Assembly: GCA_031213475.1 (NCBI GenBank)
Contig: JARUPZ010000005.1
Coordinates: 5,948,988-6,012,987 of the forward strand
DNA: 64,000 bases
Source of the DNA: Nereocystis luetkeana
Lineage: Eukaryota; Sar; Phaeophyceae; Laminariales; Laminariaceae
Direction: 5' to 3'
Below, piece after piece: positions 1 through 12,453 of the stretch. How positions within the stretch are numbered: position 1 is the first letter of the stretch; every line of letters starts with the position of its first letter. The notes beneath the pieces are model-generated. The model did no database searches. It was not told the DNA's origin and saw only the letters and a list, made by a program, of their open reading frames with translations. The translations under genes and the position numbers were made by a program.

Positions 1-240
1 CAATCTTTTTTGTGCTATCACACGCAAAACTTTGTTGTCAACACTGCTTTGAAGCTGTAAGCGCGGAACATGTCACACAAATATTTCTACTCATCACACG
101 CGAAGCTAGTTTTCACACTGCTTCCACGCTGTAAAGTACGAAGAACGTTACAAGACTATTTTTTACGCCATCACAAGCAAAGTTAGTTTCAAGCCAGTTT
201 TCACGCCATCGAGCGCGAAGTACGGTAAAGCCACTTCTTC
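1..240. repeat. Degenerate tandem repeat, about 76-bp unit
   Basis: Three diverged units start near 18, 93 and 170, each opening with ATCACACGC-like sequence followed by AAGTTAGTTTTCA-like sequence. The array runs off the left window edge, so its full size is unknown. No coding potential is visible. Confidence 0.6.
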
Positions 241-2305
241 GAGTGCATTGTTCAAGACCTACACGCGCTGTAGTACGCGCAGCCAGGTCTTTGACGAATC
301 AGCTACTCAGCGTAGTATCGGGGGAACCACCTCCTGCCTATACGGGGCTTTCACGCCTGTACGGGGCATCCATTTCCAGCAACGGCTTTCACGCTTCAAG
401 CGGGGGGCACGAATTTTGACTCTTAAATAATACTCGAACAATACTCCTGCGTAACGGGTTTTCGTTCATAGCGAAAGGGCGTCTATGCATGCGTGTACGA
501 GTAGCAGTAGTGATCTGCTCACTCTTCACAAAGCCAGGTTATCGATTTCAAAACTGCTCTGCGCGCATGAACTTGACCAGGAAATTACTTTTCCTTGCAC
601 ACAAGCACTCTTTGTGTAACCTGCACCGGACAAATCCACACGACAATAGTGCGTACATCGTTCAACAGCTGGGGAGCAAACATGGCACTAGCCATCACTT
701 CAGCGACGGTCAACTAAACGGCCGATTCAACGTCGCAGACTACACGTCATCCACAGCGATGGAGGTACACCGCCCAGCTGCATCTACTCCATCAGCTTCT
801 TCGACTACTGCTGTGACTACCACGACTACTTTGCGATATAGGTCTACTACTCGTACGACCACTACCGCTTCATCAACGCGTCCTGTTCATCGCAGCGACT
901 TGGAGTTCAACATCATTACATACCAGGTACGTATCTGCAGCATTGGCCCCTGGTATTTCTACTTCTACGACAGCCAGGTCCTGCGGCTCCTACAGCAGTA
1001 GTACCTACAGCGTTTCTTCCTGTACTACAACATCGACACTACCATGAGCAAACATCTGGCAGCATCAACGTGGTCTACGCAACGCACGAGGGAACGTCTC
1101 CATGATCGAACCAACGCCCGCTTATCAATCAACGGGCGTACGGGGGGATCAGAGATCGAGACTTTCCGACGGCAACTTCTTCACAGCAATTAGTTCAACT
1201 CTTGTTTTTCAAAACGCACCACCACAGGACCTGACACCACATCCAGCCGAGCCAACTCATCATTATCATCGGAGCTGCATGGGCTATCATCGTCACCAGC
1301 AGCATAACTTCGCAACCAACTCTCCAAGCGACTTCGTTCTGCTCTCTTCTACTTCCTGAACATGAAGATCATCACGAGCAGCAACACCAACTACGACGCA
1401 GCACTGCGCCATGAAGCAGACGAGCCTCCAACAATACGCGCCAGGTTATTTCTTACTGTTTTTCTTATTGCTTTTGTGGGGAAGGCCTACGTTTGCAAAG
1501 ATTTATTTCGAGTACGTATCATACATACACGCTCAAAGCATGCTGAATGTACTAAACAATTCAGTCACGCTTAAAGCATGCTGAATGTACTAAACTATTC
1601 AGTACGTTTAAGTCTACCTGGTACAGTTTTTGACTTTTCTGATTTAGGCATCCATTCAGGGGGCGCGTTGGACACAGCAGACGGGTTAGCGCTATATTTC
1701 CTAGGGTATCCATCTCTGGTAATCACACCACGATTTGTTTTATCCCTTGATTTTCATCTATACTAGGTACTACTCTGTAGTAATACGAGTTAGTACGAGT
1801 AGTACGTACACACGTATATACTGGACAACACGTCCCAGTTTTCTCAAATGTCACTTCAACTATCCACTGTTGATTGCTGCACAAATGAGTGCTATTACGT
1901 ACTGGTGTGTAGAGGTGCGACGTTATTTTTTGTCTGGGTATACACCCACCGACTTTTGAGTGTTCTGCAAGTATAATGCACTATTTTCGTAGCTCTAGAT
2001 CGTAGCATTCGATTGAGGGGGCGCGTTGCAAGTACAGCACATACTTTTCTACGCCTTTATTTCGTAGTTTACAACACAGTGGTCATGCACAACCACGGTT
2101 AGCCATGAAAGTGACACGAATGTACCCATATTGCTACCGTTCTTACACGGACCCGCGTGTGTTGTCAAATTTGTATTCACGGTTACTCCATATTACCGCT
2201 GCCATCGCGCAGGTCCCAATATGTTGTACCATTTTGCATGTTGCTTTTCTGAGTATCAGGTTTCTACACCGTAGGCGTAAGCTACTGACTGACATCACGG
2301 AGGCG
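241..2305. other. Gene-poor repetitive stretch
   Basis: No convincing gene. The longest open frame (489-1001) is Thr/Ser-rich low-complexity sequence with no recognisable domain. A 36-37 bp unit beginning AAAGCATGCTGAATG is duplicated in tandem at about 1536 and 1573. The sequence GGGGGCGCGTTG appears twice, near 1657 and 2017. Two copies of the TACCAGGTA motif lie at 921 and 1615. Confidence 0.5.
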
Positions 2306-2902
2306 TGTCAGCGTATGGACGTTGACATGCATATCTATTGTGATGTGATGTGCAGTCACTTCACACGAGCTTACTAAGAGTATCTTATGATAGATGCGGA
2401 GAAATACGATATTCGGCGAGACTTGAGTTTGTTCTTTCTTGCCGACGCACTGGATCCAACTTACCTCTATCATACTGATCGTAACGCAGGGTAGCTAGCT
2501 TACCACCACAGGTATCAAGTAACGTTCTAACGTTACGAGTACGCTACATAGAACGTTGCAGGGACATTGCTAGGACAGGGAACCTTGACGGGCTGCTGTG
2601 GAATAAACCTGCCCGTAGCATGGGCATTGTCTCGTGATCAGGTGAGGGCGTCGCCCACCTCGATCATTCCTTTCCTTTCCTCTCGTTTTGCATTCCTTTC
2701 TTCCTCTCTCCTCTCTCCTCTCTCATCTTCTCTCTTCTCCTCTCGATCTCTGAGATTAAGATTCCTTCTATAAGGGCCAACTAAGCGCCAATTTCAAACC
2801 ATCTTCTTTCTTCGTCACAAGTGATCTTCACAGACACTTCGATGCCACCTCTGCCATCTCTCTTCACAGAGTCAGAGCCTCGACACATGCATTATTCCTT
2901 CG
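2306..2902 (+). repeat. LTR-like direct repeat, left copy
   Basis: A block of about 600 bp that recurs in direct orientation at 8880-9460. Both copies begin TGTCAGC and end near ATTATTCCTT, and they share the interior sequence including a run of CTTTCC and CTCTC pyrimidines and the segment GATCTCTGAGAT. The TG start and CA-like end and the length fit an LTR. The two copies differ by scattered substitutions and small indels, so they look old. No target-site duplication is evident. They could be ends of one coding-poor element or two solo LTRs of one family. Confidence 0.5.
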
Positions 2903-2989
2903 CGGACCACGGCCCAGACAACAATAGCAACACAGTTCACAGGCCGTGCTTACTTCCAGCTTCCTACAGCACCACAACCCTGCTGCCCG

Positions 2990-5270
2990 GCAGCAGCAGC
3001 AGTGGACACACCTTGCGCGTGTCGATGATCGTACTGCGCTTATTGCTGTGTGTGATCCAACATTGCCACGGCTCCAGCTGTGCTCAGCACGGTGCGCCGA
3101 CAGCAGCAGCAGGCAAGGCACTATGCGCATGTGGAAGATCCGCGCTGTACGCTCAATACTACTCTAATGTTCGTTGTTGTTGTCAGCGGCATTGGCCTAT
3201 GCACGCGTACCTTCGCAATGTGTGACCGGCATTTTTTGCTCGGTACCGATCATCCCCGATATTTTCGTCGACTCGAGTACAACGAAAACAAATCGTTCGT
3301 AAAAGCATCGTTCGTGTACATACAGCAGTGTTCGTACAAAACATACTGACATTAGTTAGTGACTGCAGTGTGCCGTACACTGCTGACCGATAGATCCTAC
3401 AGCCAGCTGAAAGGGGATCAGTACACGTACGTTCCTTTGGCGCAGCACGCGTATCTTCTGCTGTCGTACAAGTATCAGACCACATGGCATTTTACAACTG
3501 CTGTAGACGCAGTCGTACCTGTACAAGCTACTCTACTGCTGTAGGAGATCCCGCAACGTGTTTTAGATTGCGTACAAGGACGACAAGCTGTACGAGAACT
3601 GCTCTAGCTTAGGTGTCACACTGCTGTCGATCAAACACATGTTTCGGAGGTCCGACTGGTAGCATCCGCGTTTTTTTGTTTTTTTTGCACTTTTGACTTT
3701 TTTTGTACCAGTACATCCACCTTGCTTTTCTGAACGTATGATATAATACAAGTTGTGTGTTTTTACCCAAGGCAAAGAGTTTGGGCGCGCTTACGTGTGG
3801 CGTGCGTTCATACCTCAAAATTTCACAGCTACTCCCAATACTTGGGAGTAAAGCAAAACATGTTCGAGAAAATGCTGCTGTAGGTACTTCCTACGCTCCA
3901 CTTGCAGTATTTCGGGGGTTTTGTACTCCAGGCACTCCGAGTACTAGCAGTATCTTGAGGTTCGGTACTACTATTAATATATACTTCAGATGCTACTGCG
4001 TATACTTTCTGGCTCGCACTATTTGGGGCTCTCGCTACTGCTGCTGTCGTGGATACTGTCTGTTGTGCTTCAAGTATCTCGGGGTTCTGTACCACGGGTA
4101 CTGCGAGTTAGTCTTCTAGCAGTATTTCGTTCGTTGGTAGCGTTCTTATTACTGCCTCTTCACGTACTCGCAGTATATTCCCAAATATCTTCAATATGCC
4201 CCGTATATACTTCGAGTATGACGTATGCTTCGACCGTCTGTGCACCATGTCGACAAATTCTCAGGCCCATTGTTCGGCCCAAAACACTCCCAGATAGTCC
4301 CACGAATAGGAGTTGAAGCAAATTACTTTCGCAGGGTACAACTCGAGCACTTCAAGCAATGGCAGTATGATATGCACTCCGAGGAATAGTGTTTCGATAC
4401 TGCCGGTACATACTTGCCTGTGCTCTCGGGGTTCGGTACTGCTCACACTCTCAATACTCTCAGTATTTGGGCCTTCTCAGTACTCGCAATATTTTGGCCG
4501 CAGTGCTCCAATACTCTCAGTACTCGGGCTACGATTTGTTCTCGAGCATTTATCTGTGAAACCTTTATGTTTTACCCTCAGCACCAAGGAACATTGATTT
4601 TGGGGGGATATATATTGTATTTGCTGTATCTTAGTCAGCCGGTCACAAAATATTATGGCGCAACTTCGACCTCGGGCAGCTTTTTTGTACGTACGTTTAC
4701 ACCGCATACATTGAACTTATCGCGCGAGTCATCTGTTCAGGATCAATATCCACTTACCGGTACCCTAATTATATGGTATTATTGTAGTATAATGATTCCA
4801 CACCAATTCCGCAAACAGTATAGTCTGTCCTCAAAAATATGCGTGTGTCCTTCACGTTAATGATGGGTGGATACAGCTTCTTTCTTCGGGCCAAAAGACC
4901 GGATGGGAGATCTCGGTCCCCATGCTTATATTGTATGAAGACTCATACAGCTTTCACGTGCGAGTTCATGGTAACCTCTCGGTCTGTATCCGGCTAGCTT
5001 TCCCATACGACTGTGGTTCAGCATAGGGGGGTAGACAGCAGGCCGGTTAAATCTCCACCGGCCAGCTCGTGAAGGACTTTAACCTCCTAAACCATTGAAA
5101 AATCTAGTCTCCCGGATTGCGACAGTACCGTACCCTACCCATTAGGCTTTGGTCCGCGGTGGATACAGCTACTACTTCTAAACAGGTGTGCAGGATTTCA
5201 TACGTACGAATATTATTTCGCTCTTGCGCCACTCCCCTAGGCACCTCCCGGAGGGGAACCTGATATTTAG
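2990..5270 (+). repeat. Interspersed repeat family A, uninterrupted copy
   Basis: This roughly 2-kb sequence recurs in inverted orientation at 44515-46188, and its left 200 bp recur inverted at 52070-52270. The shared blocks appear in the same order: TGTGTGATCCAACA near 3050, GTGTGACCGGCATTTTTTG near 3221, TGTACCAGTACA near 3704, an internal array of AGTACT and GCAGTATT units at 3890-4540, the TGTTCAGGATCAA block near 4733 and CCTCCCGGAGGGGAA near 5245. The stretch 4870-5160 has no counterpart in the other copy and may be a separate insertion. No protein family is recognisable, so the class is unknown. Confidence 0.65.
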
Positions 5271-5329
5271 TATCATATGAAACCCTAGAATATTCTCCGC
5301 AATGCTCCCTATTCGTTTTTACGAGAACC

Positions 5330-5535
5330 GCAGTCATTCCTGAGATACGAGCGTCCAAAAAAGGGCATTTCAGCCCACCGCGATCGTACCGGCGGAGCAA
5401 GGCAAGAAACATGCCAAGCCTCACAGCGAGGAGCGTGGCCGTGAAGTGGCGGCCGCCCTTCTTGCCTTTGGCTAGGCGCGAAGAGCCGAAGGAAACGAAG
5501 CGTGTCGCGAACGCCACGGCGAAAATCTGCTTATC
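5330..5535. other. GC-rich block inside AT-rich surroundings
   Basis: A sharply bounded, GC-rich 200-bp segment between family A and AT-rich sequence. On the minus strand it reads through as part of a 153-codon frame (5104-5565) rich in Phe, Arg and Gly. I do not recognise the product. The base composition differs strongly from both neighbours, which suggests a separate origin. Confidence 0.3.
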
Positions 5536-6483
5536 ATGTTCACTACATACCAGGTCTCTGTCCATATTTTTTTGCCAAAGTTACGTCTAAAAAAAACGAA
5601 AATTATTGAATACCCTGGTATTGGTGAGAAATTGCCTGTTATTGATTATGCAATAGCTCCGGGACCATATATCCGATTTCCATTTCGATACTTTCTGCGT
5701 GCTCACCAGGTTGGTGCGGATTTTGAAGCAGTTGCACGTCGATTTTGGAAACAAATACGACACAGGAAGATGTACCGTAGTAAAGGTAGAAGCAGCATGC
5801 ACGCTATCAAATACCAAACTTCGACTGCTATTAAGTAAAGATTTAGTAAATGTACAGGCTGCGTATTACATCCGGTTGAGGGCTTCTACTGGCAGCAACA
5901 AGAGCTATAGCGGACACCACAACGACTACGGCTATTGCTAATACCTATAGTACAGGTACTACTACTGCTATTGGGCAGGCATTGAGAGAAGCAGCTACAC
6001 TCGGTACCATAGGCTATTATCAATATTAATACAACTAGAACTATTTTATGCTATACTAACTACTTTAGAATTCTATACCTGCGTGTCAAAAAACAGCGTC
6101 AATAATACAGAAAGGACAAATAACCAAAGCCATAACTACTAGTAGGAAGCAGCTTCTCTGTACCAGGTATGTAATCATGTACAAGTTTACGTACGGTTGG
6201 GGCACGAGGAAAAAGCTATCTGCATCTATTTGTAATGAAACACTTGTAATGACCGTCAAATAAGCACTCACGGCAACAGCAGCTGACTCGTGCGTGGCAA
6301 CAGCAGTAGAACACTAACATCACTATAAACATCGCATAGGCAGCAACAGGTCTACATACGATTGAGGGCACCTCGAAAAAAATATCTGCACTTGTCATGA
6401 AACGTTTTTCTCTACGTTTCGAATATTGACTGTCGAACGCAGTATATACTCATGGTTACAGCAGCAGACTCATGACAACAGCA
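5536..6483. other. AT-rich stretch without a clear gene
   Basis: A 100-codon frame at 5536-5838 (plus) has basic character but no recognisable domain and no splice context. The rest holds ACT and AGT triplet clusters. One TACCAGGTA motif lies at 6161. Confidence 0.35.
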
Positions 6484-6683
6484 CCACTAATACCTACTAC
6501 TACTACCACTACTACTACTCCTACTACTGCTAATACAACAACTACTACTACTACTATCAATACTACTACTATTAATACTACTACTACTACTACTACTTCT
6601 ACTACTACTACTACAACTCCTACTACTACTATCAATACTACTGCTAATACAACAACTACTACTACTACTACTATCAATACTAC

Positions 6684-6733
<50 letters not shown>

Positions 6734-6773
6734 TCAATACTACTGCTAATACAACAACTACTACTACTATCAA

Positions 6774-6811
<38 letters not shown>

Positions 6812-6812
6812 T

Positions 6813-6868
<56 letters not shown>

Positions 6869-6869
6869 T

Positions 6870-6909
<40 letters not shown>

Positions 6910-6937
6910 GCTACTACTACTACTACTACTCCTGCAG

Positions 6938-7004
<67 letters not shown>

Positions 7005-7085
7005 GACTACTGCTACTACTACTACTGCTACTACTACTACTACTGCTACTGCTACTACTACTACTACAATACTACAATACTACTA
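6484..7085 (+). repeat. (ACT)n microsatellite, about 600 bp
   Basis: A nearly pure ACT/TAC/CTA triplet array broken by occasional AAT, ATT, GCT, CCT and ACA triplets, with interspersed TATCAATACT units in the left half. It is open in two strands (poly-Thr on plus, poly-Val on minus), but these frames are products of the repeat and are not called genes. Confidence 0.95.
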
Positions 7086-7129
7086 TTAATATTACTATTC
7101 CGTATTCACACCGAAACAGGGGGAGTAGA

Positions 7130-7940
7130 GAGGGACGGGCCGCAGAATAAGCCTGGCTCTGTGGCTCTTGCTCGGTGCGATTCCCTGCTCCTGGGAATAT
7201 TCGACGGGACAATATGCTAGGTACGATACCTTTACATATACAGTAGGTACCAGGTACCAATATCCCCCAGGTAGACGGACCGAGGGAGCCAGTTTTGTCG
7301 TCATGTACGTACTCGGTGTGAGGTGCGTGGTGTACTTCAAAGGGCTCGTAGGCGGAACATATATGACGCTCGACAGACGTGTGCTGCTGCTGCAGTATCT
7401 GCTGCTGCTGCTACTGAGATCGATCAAAGACCAAATGGTGGATGCGTAAAAGCGGGCGGTTTAAAAATATTGAGATCTCGAACGCAGATAAAACTTTTCG
7501 TTGTTGAAAGTGCACACAGCTTGCCGTATCACACATGTCCTGACATTTTTGTCGTACAAATAGGATATCAGCCACGCAGTCGGGCAGTTTGGGCCGTGCT
7601 AGAAACCACACCGAGACACAGTACAGCGAGACGGGCCTGGCTCTGTTGCTCTTGCCCGTTGCGATTTTCTGCTGCTGAGAGCGTGCGGTTGGACAACTAG
7701 CTAGGTATGACAATACCTGGTACCAAACATTCTCCCAGGTAGACGGACCGAGGGAGGCAGTTTGGTGGTCACGAACGTGCTCGGTGTTAGGTGTACACCA
7801 CCCACCAAGGGACTAAGTGCAACGGATACCACGGCCGACATATGTGTATTGCTGTTGCTGCTGTATGCCTGCTGTTGCTGCAGCTGTTGCTGCAGCTGTT
7901 GCTACTGCTATTTCGCCTGCTGAGATCAAAAACATATGTA
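7130..7940 (+). repeat. Repeat family B, tandem copies
   Basis: Two consecutive copies with a period of about 490-505 bp: 7130-7445 (partial) and 7446-7940. Shared landmarks are GGCCTGGCTCTG, then a TACCAGGTA or TACCTGGTA site (7248, 7714), then GTAGACGGACCGAGGGAG, then CTCGGTGT, then a CTG run ending in GAGATC. A third copy lies inverted at 52795-53350. No protein is recognised. Confidence 0.7.
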
Positions 7941-8879
7941 CAGCAGAGGGGGCTTAAAAAAGTGTTCGGGGGTGGCGGGTTATTTACTTGTGAAAAATAT
8001 ATACGTATACAAGTTCTCCCTTCGGAGTGGCATGAGCGTAGCGTGTAAGAATGCCGAAATACGTATTTGGTGGGTAGGTTTGAACTATTCCACCAATAAT
8101 TGCAGTTATGTGCTGCAGTTGGGGCAATGGCTCAAATGTACCTGTTAACAACCAAATACCAGGTATGTATTAGTATAAGGGAAATAATAGTTGAACATGC
8201 AGATGACGCAAGAGAGCAGTTCTAATGACCGAAAAAGCAGGTACCAGGTAGTAATTATGTATTACAGCTGTTATGAGATATGAAGGCAGCATGAGTGTGA
8301 TGTGCAACAACGACAGTAAGCACTTGCTCGACAAACCGCAGCGCCAGTAGACACATGTCCTGCGACACCTAACGGTTCGACAACGAACGAAACCTTTGCC
8401 GGACGCCCAAACCAACTACGACAGTGATTCCTCAAGGGAAAACGTCTTCAACGAAGCGTAGCAGTGGGCCCGGGGCCGGCGTGAAACGCAAACAACTCGA
8501 AGCGATGGGAGTAGTAGCAAACATGCACTCGCAAACGCGAATGTCACTACTAACAACGGAATCAGCATCCTGGCAAACACCCAAGGTAGATTGAAAAGAA
8601 CAGAATCCTTCGTTGTCCACAGCACCCAAAGAGGATGCAAAAAAGTCAGTTAGACCTTGGCACTCGCCAAGGCACTAGCGTGATGAAGGCGATGCAAAAC
8701 TTGACACTCTTCTTAGGTGAAGAAACCCCCACCGAAAAAAAATGAACCAGTCCGCTCCCCACGCTTGAACCCAAAGTACCCGCTGGCAGACTTGCAAGTA
8801 CACATACAACGGATGTTTGCTGAAATTATTGAAATATTATAGACGCAGGCGCACGCTGCAACGAAAAACCCGCGAACAC
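7941..8879. other. Gene-poor stretch
   Basis: No supported gene. Two TACCAGGTA motifs (8157, 8242) lie 85 bp apart. Short open frames on the minus strand at 8416-8640 have no recognisable domain. Confidence 0.4.
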
Positions 8880-9460
8880 TGTCAGCATATATATGGACGT
8901 TGACATCCATATATATTGTGATGTGCAGTCACTTCACACGAGCTTACTAAGAGTATCTTATGATAGATGCGGAGAAATACGATATATATGCGGCGAGACT
9001 TGAATTTGTTCTTTCTTGCCGACGCACTGTATTCAACTTATCTCTATCATACTGATCGTAACGCAGGGTAGCTAGTCTACCACAATAGGTAGCAGGTAAC
9101 GTTCCATAGAACGTTACGAGTACGCTACATAGAACGTTGCAGGGACATTGCTAGGAACGGTTCACGAAACCTTGACGGGCTGCTGTAGAATAAACCTGCC
9201 CGTAGCATGGGCATTGTCTCGTGATCAGGTGATGGCATGCCCCACCTTGCTCACTTTCCATTCCTTTCCTTTCCTCTCTTCTTCTCCTTTCCTCTTCTCC
9301 TCTTGATCTCTGAGATCAAGATTCCTTCTATAATGGCCAATTAAGCGCCAATTTCAAACCATCTTCTTTCTTCATCACAAGTGATCTTCACAGACACTTC
9401 GGTGCCGCCTCTGCATCTCTTCTCATAGAAGACAGAGTCTCAACATGCATTATTCCTTCA
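8880..9460 (+). repeat. LTR-like direct repeat, right copy
   Basis: Second copy of the 2306-2902 block, starting TGTCAGC and ending ATTCCTTCA. Relative to the left copy it has small indels in the pyrimidine-rich segment. If both copies belong to one element, that element is about 7.1 kb long and its interior consists of repeats with no recognisable gag or pol, as in large non-autonomous LTR derivatives. Solo LTRs remain an equal alternative. Confidence 0.5.
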
Positions 9461-9565
9461 GGTCATGACCCTCGAGGTTATGAGCCTTCCTTCAAACACC
9501 TCTATATTCAGACCCCAGGCGCAGACCAAAGGCAGATCAACTGTGTATGGTGCTCTACCGGAAGA

Positions 9566-9814
9566 TCATGATAGACACGAGAACAGACTCTTAAAGTGCG
9601 AAGATCTATTCCGAGTCCGAACCGAGGAGATCGACCGACACAGCCTTCCCGCTTGGCGGCGCTTTTCTCCAGTTCCACCCTCAACTCGCTCGTCGTGGGC
9701 GATGAGCTTCCTGGAGCGCTTGGAGCACGAAAAGTGCAGGGGGGGCTTGCACAGGCCGATCAAGATGTCGCTGTCCTTGGTAGTTCCTTTGCAGTAGACA
9801 CAATCCTCCCGGAC
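9566..9814 (-). CDS. Terminal exon with Cys/His zinc-knuckle pattern, possible piggyBac-type transposase tail
   Basis: Read on the minus strand, a good 3' splice site (GTTAGCAG) precedes an 82-codon open frame that ends in a stop at 9566. It begins VREDCVYCKGTT and carries CxxC, then about 13 residues later C, then PLH and FSC, giving C-x2-C-x13-C-x4-H-x2-C. The spacing and the PLHFSC core resemble the Cys-rich ribbon that closes many piggyBac-like transposases, but no catalytic Asp region was found upstream, so this is inference. The rest of the exon is basic (RRQAGRLCR, VRTRNRSS). It lies just downstream of the right LTR-like copy. It could equally be a host zinc-binding exon. Confidence 0.35.
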   Translation of the reverse strand, partial: VREDCVYCKGTTKDSDILIGLCKPPLHFSCSKRSRKLIAHDERVEGGTGEKRRQAGRLCRSISSVRTRNRSSHFKSLFSCLS

Positions 9815-10999
9815 CTGCTAACATAAATCATAAACAACGAACCGGCAGCACAAAAGAGACATGTAAGATGTGTTGAATACAAATCTTTTAGTTGGTATGA
9901 GTTCAGTTGACGAAGACTTCAAAAAGGGCAAATGCCAAAATCAGTTATACCTGATCCGTTTGAGCCTATATCAGGTGTATACTAAAACCAAGTAAAAAAC
10001 GCGCGTCACGAGCGGTGCTCTGTCCATGAAAGTCGGGTAAAAAAAGAAGCGTGCCACATGGCCTCCAAAATCTAGTCGTTTAGTTTTCTTTAGGGTGTAG
10101 ATACCACGGGCTTCACTTGGACCTGCAGAGAATCACTGTTAATAGGCTTCGTTTGTTATGCGACGGCAGGGGCGCCAAGAAGAGTATTTACTCTGGCGCC
10201 CCCCCCCGTTGACATCTTTAAATCTTCTTGACCGTCCTCGCGGAACTGCCGGCACGAAGTTATCTTGCCGTACCAAACCTGAGACAAAATCGACGTGGGG
10301 TGGTGCAGATAAAGACCATGGTGATGTATGGACCGCTGTGACCATAGAAAACAACACAGCAGCGGCAGTAGGACACAACACCTATTCAACAACTGCACGT
10401 CGCACATCCCAAAGAAGAAAAAAAGTGAAACCAGCGTACTCATGTATGCATATATAAGTAAATACGTACATACTTTGACGTACAACGTACGTAGGAGTAC
10501 AATGTTTATACGTTACGTAATGCAGAACACTTTCAGCTTAGGGAGGGCAGATGCATACGGAGAGAAACAACAGTGTATGTATGGCTGCTCTGATTGGTTC
10601 AAAGTTGGCCAAGATCAGTTGAAAGCTATAGAGAGTAGAAAAAAACAGGTAGACCTTGGCCTTTTCGAGCCAAAATCAGTTACGATGTCAGCCTGGCCAA
10701 TAGCAGAGGGTTCTGGGGTTTGTTCTGTACTTGTTTTTAGAATGTCACTGATTTTGGCCGGAAAGTAGCCAGGTATACCTGATTTTATCGAAAAAAAACT
10801 TTCAAAACAGTTTAGAAAATACCCGTTGGCGTGCGCTGTAGAGGCAGAAAGCACGAAAGGTAAATAGGAATTGGATGCGATGAATGATGTTGGCAAACCC
10901 TTACGTCTTTTTTCGCGGCAGAGACGGCGACGGCAGAGTCGGCAGCAGCATAAATCATGGAAACGTGTTAGTGTACTCAACGCCTGTCTGTTATCATGT
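9815..10999. other. Stretch without a supported gene
   Basis: Several open frames overlap on both strands (for example 10158-10457 plus and 10615-11109 minus), but none shows a recognisable domain or clear splice signals. The phrase CCAAAATCAGTTA occurs twice (near 9933 and 10671), each time near a short direct repeat, which suggests decayed repeat DNA. Confidence 0.3.
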
Positions 11000-12440
11000 C
11001 TGAACAACAGCAGCAGCGGCGGTAGACAATTGGCTCGGTGTGGAAAGAAACGCAGGCTGTAAACAACAACGGCAACTGTTCGGAAAAAAACGTTGGTTAT
11101 AGTGTACAAAAAAACAACAACGGCAGCAGCAGCGCATATACAAATAGCAGTACACCTACTATACCCCAGTCTCGGTGTGAGCTCGTATCAAGAAAAAAAA
11201 TGGCCAATTTATTTTGGTTTTACGTAGTGCGCAAAACAAATCTCGAAACTAGTACCTGGTACCTGATACGTATTTGTGTTTTGTATTTAGTGCTGAAGGT
11301 CGAGAACATGCGGGAACAGCAACAACAACAACAACAACACAGACAACAGCTGCAGCAGCAGCGGCGGCAGACACTGACTCAAAGCTGCCTACAACAGCAA
11401 CAACAACGCGAACGATGTCTGCGTACACAACAAAATCAGCATCAGGAACGATGGGCGCGCGGGGTTACAGCAGCAGGAAAAGGAGCAGCAGCAATGGGCT
11501 GCGCCACCAAGTCGTGTTCTCGCGTGCGGGGACACAGCAATGACGACGACAACTGCATAAACAACAACAGCAGCAGCGGCGGTAGACATTGTTGGGGAAA
11601 CGAACGCAGGCTGTAAACAACAACGGCAGTAGCAGCGGCAGCAGCAACACAAAAACAAATGGCAGTAGGCGCAGTAGCGCATAAACAAATGGCATTATGG
11701 AAATTTGTACGTTTTTTGTCTTGGATTTAGTGCTAAAGGTCGACTACGTGCGGGAACAGCAACAACACCACCACCGACAGCATACCAGGTAAACAACAGC
11801 AGCAACAGCGAAGGTAGACACCTGCCTCGGTGTGGAAAGGAACGCAGACTGTACAGAACAACGGCAGCAGCAGCGGCGGCAGCAGCAGCGCATACGCGTA
11901 CTATACCCATATATCGGTGTGTTCCGATAAAAAACACAAAGGCAAAAGCATCTTGGTTGTAGAGTCAGTCCTGGAGGTCGACAACATGCGGGAACAGCAA
12001 CGCCAACAACAGCATAAAAACAGCAGCAGCAGCAGCAGCGGCGGTAGACACTGACTCAAAAGTCCCTACAACAGCAACAACGCGGACGACGACTACATCA
12101 ACCAACCTGAAACGAGAAAAGCAGCATCAGGGGCGGTAGGCGCGCAGGGTTACATCAAGGTGCAGCAGCAGCAGTAGCAGCAGCAATTGGCTGCGCCACT
12201 AAGTAAGTCGTGTTCCCGTACTATTACAAACAAAAATTGCAAGTAGTGTGGAAAAAACTCAACAGCAGCAGCCGCGGCCGTAAACATAGGCGACAAACAA
12301 CAACAACAACTACAGAAGCCGCGGAGGTAAAAATAGGGAGCAAACAACAACAACACCAACAACAGCAGCAACAGAGAAGCACAGAATACACCTCACCGCT
12401 ACATCTTGTCTCGAGCGTGAAGGACGTCGATAGGCCTGGC
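11000..12440 (+). repeat. CAG/CAA-rich higher-order array
   Basis: A composite array built from CAG and CAA runs plus two recurring non-triplet modules. Module 1 is GGTAGACA followed by GGAAAGAAACGCAGGCTGTA-like sequence (near 11022, 11580, 11813). Module 2 is GGTCGACAACATGCGGGAAC-like sequence (near 11298, 11738, 11977). The order is kept, with spacing of roughly 230-550 bp, so this is a degenerate higher-order repeat and not a simple microsatellite. Gln- or Leu-rich frames within it are by-products. TACCTGGTA (11253) and TACCAGGTA (11783) motifs lie inside. Confidence 0.75.
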
Positions 12441-12453
12441 GCATAATTCACAG

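Noticed and set aside
4880-5040. Hairpin with CATACAGCTTTCACGTGCGA that recalls the end of an organellar group II intron
   Set aside because: The AGC...GTTC pairing of domain V could not be shown, and no neighbouring intron domain or organellar gene was recognised.
6472-7089. A 205-codon poly-Thr frame and its poly-Val antisense frame
   Set aside because: Both are translations of the (ACT)n microsatellite; no sequence other than the repeat is encoded.
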